NCBI GenBank assembly: GCA_005879975.1
Contig: VBIL01000159.1
Span: 1 to 35,983 of the forward strand
Reading direction: 5' to 3'
From: Chloroflexota bacterium
GTDB taxonomy: Bacteria; Chloroflexota; Limnocylindria; P2-11E
Length of the DNA: 35,983 nucleotides
Made by a program: the position numbers and the translations under genes. The notes under the pieces were generated by a model, which worked only from the letters and a program-made list of their open reading frames with translations, was not told the DNA's origin and made no database searches. This document shows, in pieces, positions 33,202-35,983 of the stretch; the first letter of the stretch is position 1; each line of letters begins with the position of its first letter.

Positions 33202-35295
33202 GTGGTGCGGGGGCTACTCGTCCGGATCATCGGCTGCGCGCTGCTCGTCGCGGCCGCGATCCCCTTCGATCGGGCTCCCGAGCGCGTAGCTCAGCCTCCA
33301 GCTGACGACGCCGCCGCCCGCGCTGTCCCGTACGCGCGCAGTGATCCGGCGCGCCGCGACAGCGCGCCAAGCACGGATGCGGCGAATCTGCCCGCAGAGA
33401 CCATCACGGTCCCGGACGGGCCCGATCTTCCGGCTTCCCCCGGCGAGACCCGATCCGTCGAAGTCGTCGTCCGCAACGAGGGCAGCGCCACGTGGATGGC
33501 GGCCGGGTCGAGCGCGGTGAAGCTCTCGTACCACCTCTATGACGCGACAGGGAAGCTGCTCGCCTGGGACGGACTCCGGACGACGCTCCCGTACGACATC
33601 GCGCCCGGCTACAACGGCGCCCTCTCGCTTCGCGTCGCCCTACCCCCGAAGACCGGGGTGTACTCGATCAAACCGGACCTTCTGCGTGACGGCCAGGCGT
33701 GGTTCGCCTCCGCTGGCGCGGCCGCGAACGCGCTCCCGTTGCGCGTGACGGCCGATCTCGACGCGGGTTACGGGGCCACGACCGCGCCGGCGTCGATCAT
33801 CCCAGGCGGCGAAGTGAACATCGACGTCACCGTCACCAACACGGGGCTTAAGGCTTGGTCCGCGGGCGGCGACCATCCGGTGCGGCTCGGGTACCACTGG
33901 TTCGACATGAGCTCCGAGGCCGTCGTGTGGGACGGCGCGCGGACGCTCCTACCACGCGACGTCGCGCCAGGTGACTCGGTGAAGCTGACGGTGGATATGA
34001 AAGCGCCGCGGGCCCAAGGCGCCTTCGCCCTCGCGTGGGACATGGTCCAGGAAGGTACGAGCTGGTTCTCGACCGCAGCCGTGCCGATGAAAGAGGACCT
34101 CGTCGTCGTGCAGGAACGAGGCGTGACCTTCTACGGCAAGGGCTGGGGTCACGGTATCGGGCTCTCGCAGTGGGGCGCGCAGGGCTGGGCCGAGGGAGCC
34201 GCCGGCGTGCGACTGAACGGCGAGCAGATCGTCGCGAAGTACTTCCCCGGTGCGCTGCTCGAGGCGCAGCCGATCTCGAAGCCCTTCCGCGTGCTGCTCT
34301 CAGCGCCCTCGACCGCCTGCATCGCGCGGACGATCTGGGACGTCGCGCGCATGACGTCCGCGGGCGGGCTGCGCCTGGTGAACGATGCCGATCCGAGCGT
34401 GGTCTATTTCGACGCGGCGCCGAATCAGCCCCTGCATTTCACGACATCTGGGTCGACGCTGATCGCGACCGAGCAGTGGTCCGGGAGGCGGGTCTACGTC
34501 GGCGAGGACACCGTCACCCTCGTCCCGACCCAGTGGTGGGATCCGATCTACATCGATCAGAAGGCCCTGGCCTACCGCGGGAACATCCAGGTGCAGGTCC
34601 GTGACGAGGGAAATCTGCGTGTCGTGAACTTCGCTTCGTCTGACGACTACATGCGCGGCACGCTGCCCGGCGAGATGCCGGGCGACTGGGAAATGGAAGC
34701 GCTGCGCGCGCAGGCGATCACCGCGCGCACCTACGCGGCTTGGCGGCAGGCGACGGCGGGCGATCGGACCTGGGACGTGCGCGACGACACCGCGGACCAG
34801 TGCTATGGCGGAAGGTCCTTCGAGAGTCCGCGGACGTCGGCGGCGGTCGAGTCGACCGCCGCGCGGATCCTCACCTACGCGGGTCAGCCCATTCGCGCGC
34901 TCTTCTCGTCCGCGCACGGCGGCATCAGCGAGAACGTGGGGTGCCTGCTGGACGCGGAGAAGATCGGCACCACCTGGAAGTGCGCGGACGGCTGGCCCTA
35001 CCTTGCCGTCGTCGACGATCCCGCGGAGCTCGCCGCGTACGACGCGCGGGGAGAGAACCCCTACGGCCTCTGGTCTCGTTTCGTCCCGGGCGACGTCATC
35101 CGCGAACAGATCATCGAGGACTACGGCGTTGACATCGGCGATTTCGTCTCGATGGAATTCAACTTGAGCCCGGGCGGCCGTCCGATTTCGGTTCTCGTCC
35201 GCGGCACCGGGGACTGGGTCGATCTCAAGGGAGATCGATTCCTGCGGACCACGCTCGGCCTACGGAGCACGCTCGTCCGCATGATCCCCTTCTAG
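33202..35295 (+). CDS. SpoIID/LytB domain protein with two N-terminal Ig-like domains
   Basis: A 697-aa exported protein: signal peptide about 1-25 (IIGCALLVAAAIPF), linker to about 70, two Ig/CARDB-like domains (about 75-190 and 190-300) that are paralogous (RNEGSATWMAAGSSAVKLSY against TNTGLKAWSAGGDHPVRLGY). The SpoIID/LytB domain follows with GWGHGIGLSQWGAQGWAEG (about 314-332), SDDYMRGTLPGEMPGDWEME followed by LRAQAITARTYAAW (about 480-515), and a late FSSAHGG. SpoIID cleaves glycan strands as a lytic transglycosylase in spore engulfment; in non-sporulating lineages the domain is linked to wall remodelling. The Ig-like repeats probably hold it at the cell surface. GTG 33202, no clear RBS. 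Confidence 0.92.
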   Translation: MVRGLLVRIIGCALLVAAAIPFDRAPERVAQPPADDAAARAVPYARSDPARRDSAPSTDAANLPAETITVPDGPDLPASPGETRSVEVVVRNEGSATWMAAGSSAVKLSYHLYDATGKLLAWDGLRTTLPYDIAPGYNGALSLRVALPPKTGVYSIKPDLLRDGQAWFASAGAAANALPLRVTADLDAGYGATTAPASIIPGGEVNIDVTVTNTGLKAWSAGGDHPVRLGYHWFDMSSEAVVWDGARTLLPRDVAPGDSVKLTVDMKAPRAQGAFALAWDMVQEGTSWFSTAAVPMKEDLVVVQERGVTFYGKGWGHGIGLSQWGAQGWAEGAAGVRLNGEQIVAKYFPGALLEAQPISKPFRVLLSAPSTACIARTIWDVARMTSAGGLRLVNDADPSVVYFDAAPNQPLHFTTSGSTLIATEQWSGRRVYVGEDTVTLVPTQWWDPIYIDQKALAYRGNIQVQVRDEGNLRVVNFASSDDYMRGTLPGEMPGDWEMEALRAQAITARTYAAWRQATAGDRTWDVRDDTADQCYGGRSFESPRTSAAVESTAARILTYAGQPIRALFSSAHGGISENVGCLLDAEKIGTTWKCADGWPYLAVVDDPAELAAYDARGENPYGLWSRFVPGDVIREQIIEDYGVDIGDFVSMEFNLSPGGRPISVLVRGTGDWVDLKGDRFLRTTLGLRSTLVRMIPF

Positions 35296-35316
35296 GGGAC
35301 ACGTCGCCTCTCACAC

Positions 35317-35983
35317 CTACTTGCCGGATTCGGCAAGGGCGGGAGAACGCTCGTCCCGCGTCGTCGACCTCCGGTCACGAGATGCGTCGTCCGTAGCGAG
35401 CGCGAGCATCGGGGCTTCGCGCAGGAACGCGACCAGAACGACCGCGAGTAGAGCTGCGCCTATTCCGAACACGAACGTGCTGGCCGTGGCCAGCGAGAAC
35501 GCGCGGTGGATCGCGGCGACGATCTCCGGGACGAACGGCGCGAGTTCCGCGCGGGCTCCGATCGGCGCGTTCGCGAGTATCGCCTGGCCAAGATCGCCCA
35601 CACCGGTGAGCTGGTTCAGGATGCCGCGCGAGCTGGAAAAGCTATCGACGATCGGACGCGGAAGCGCCCCGGCCGCAAGCTGCCGTGGCAGCTCCTCGAG
35701 CAGCCGCGAGCCGAAAACCGTGCCGGCGGCCGCCAGCCCAACGCTGCCGCCGATCTGCTGGAACAGGGTGAGACTGCTCGTCGCGGTCCCGATCTGGCGA
35801 GGCGATACCGCTCCCTGCACCACCAGCGTGAAGATCGCGAAGGTCGGACCGACCCCGATGCCGGTAATGAACATCCAGAGCCAAAGGAGTGGCAGCGGTG
35901 TGTCGGCCCGAAGGTTCGAGAGCAGGAAGAGCCCGATCGCGAGGACGACCGGTGACGCCAGCGCAAGCGGCTTGTATCGGCCG
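35317..35983 (-). CDS. MFS drug/H+ antiporter (DHA2 type), C-terminal part cut by window
   Basis: The frame is open to the right edge, so ATG 35874 is internal: the upstream residues LALASPVVLAIGLFLLSNLR and PLLWLWMF are a continuing membrane segment. The visible part is the last third of a 14-span EmrB/QacA-like exporter: GIGVGPTFAIFTLVVQGAVS, RQIGTATSSLTLFQQIGGSV, GLAAAGTVFGSRL, a large helical loop, a last span near FVFGIGAALLAVVLVAFLRE and a charged tail. The substrate is unknown; 14-span members export drugs or lipids with protons. Confidence 0.88.
   Translation of the reverse strand, partial: GRYKPLALASPVVLAIGLFLLSNLRADTPLPLLWLWMFITGIGVGPTFAIFTLVVQGAVSPRQIGTATSSLTLFQQIGGSVGLAAAGTVFGSRLLEELPRQLAAGALPRPIVDSFSSSRGILNQLTGVGDLGQAILANAPIGARAELAPFVPEIVAAIHRAFSLATASTFVFGIGAALLAVVLVAFLREAPMLALATDDASRDRRSTTRDERSPALAESGK

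Overview
This window is about 36 kb of GC-rich bacterial chromosome, densely coding on both strands. There are no rRNA or tRNA genes, CRISPR arrays, insertion sequences or phage genes that I can see. The gene content (class III cyclase / NTPase / TPR fusions, an LVIVD-repeat lipoprotein, an ECF sigma factor coupled to a DUF5667-like membrane protein, a short Gly/Pro-rich single-pass membrane protein, SpoIID/LytB with Ig-like domains) suggests an uncultured Chloroflexota lineage of the soil or groundwater type (Limnocylindria/Ellin6529-like). This is an inference from gene style; an actinobacterium-like lineage cannot be excluded without a phylogeny of TypA.

Layout. 1-5310: two consecutive signalling genes of the cyclase-NTPase-TPR type. 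The first is cut by the left edge. The second is broken by a frame change at 3832-3835 into two overlapping frames. 5303-8315: a leftward three-gene unit with 4-nt overlaps (HTH regulator, M20 amidohydrolase, MFS exporter). 8419-11101: two convergent secreted beta-propeller genes separated by a perfect 13-bp hairpin. 11167-13480: typA/bipA, a small membrane gene overlapping its stop, and a decayed second copy of the typA 3' end. 13536-17337: leftward envelope and transport genes (intradiol-dioxygenase-like lipoprotein, YiiX-like cysteine hydrolase, MBL-fold hydrolase, MFS transporter) plus one doubtful rightward gene. 17420-18508: small rightward genes, including a single-pass membrane peptide, an arsenate reductase-type phosphatase and a coupled pair of tiny Lys/Gly-rich hydrophilic proteins. 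18563-21396: small membrane protein, ECF sigma operon and a secreted protein with a recent internal duplication. 21444-26162: M20 dipeptidase, small membrane protein, secretion-type ATPase relic, secreted hypothetical, and tandem PstS-like phosphate-binding lipoproteins. 26260-33111: metabolic genes (aspartoacylase/AstE-like, acyl-CoA ligase, amidohydrolase, two convergent aldo-keto reductases, TMEM175-like channel, AlkA-like glycosylase). 33202-35295: SpoIID/LytB protein. 35317-35983: C-terminal part of a DHA2-type MFS exporter cut by the right edge.

I see no single large undescribed system. The most interesting signals concern gene expression. Several genes lack a Shine-Dalgarno sequence and instead have a CTAG-containing -10-like element (GCCTAGNNT) ending 6-7 nt before the start codon, which suggests leaderless transcription. 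Two of these genes can only be read as complete proteins if translation begins at ATC. Two other genes seem to begin at CTG inside a CTGA overlap with the upstream stop codon. Other points worth checking are the split cyclase gene, the decayed duplicate of the typA 3' end, the paired KGG-like mini-proteins behind a start-codon hairpin, and a divergent gene pair with only 24 bp between start codons and two -10-like elements sharing the same CTAG.
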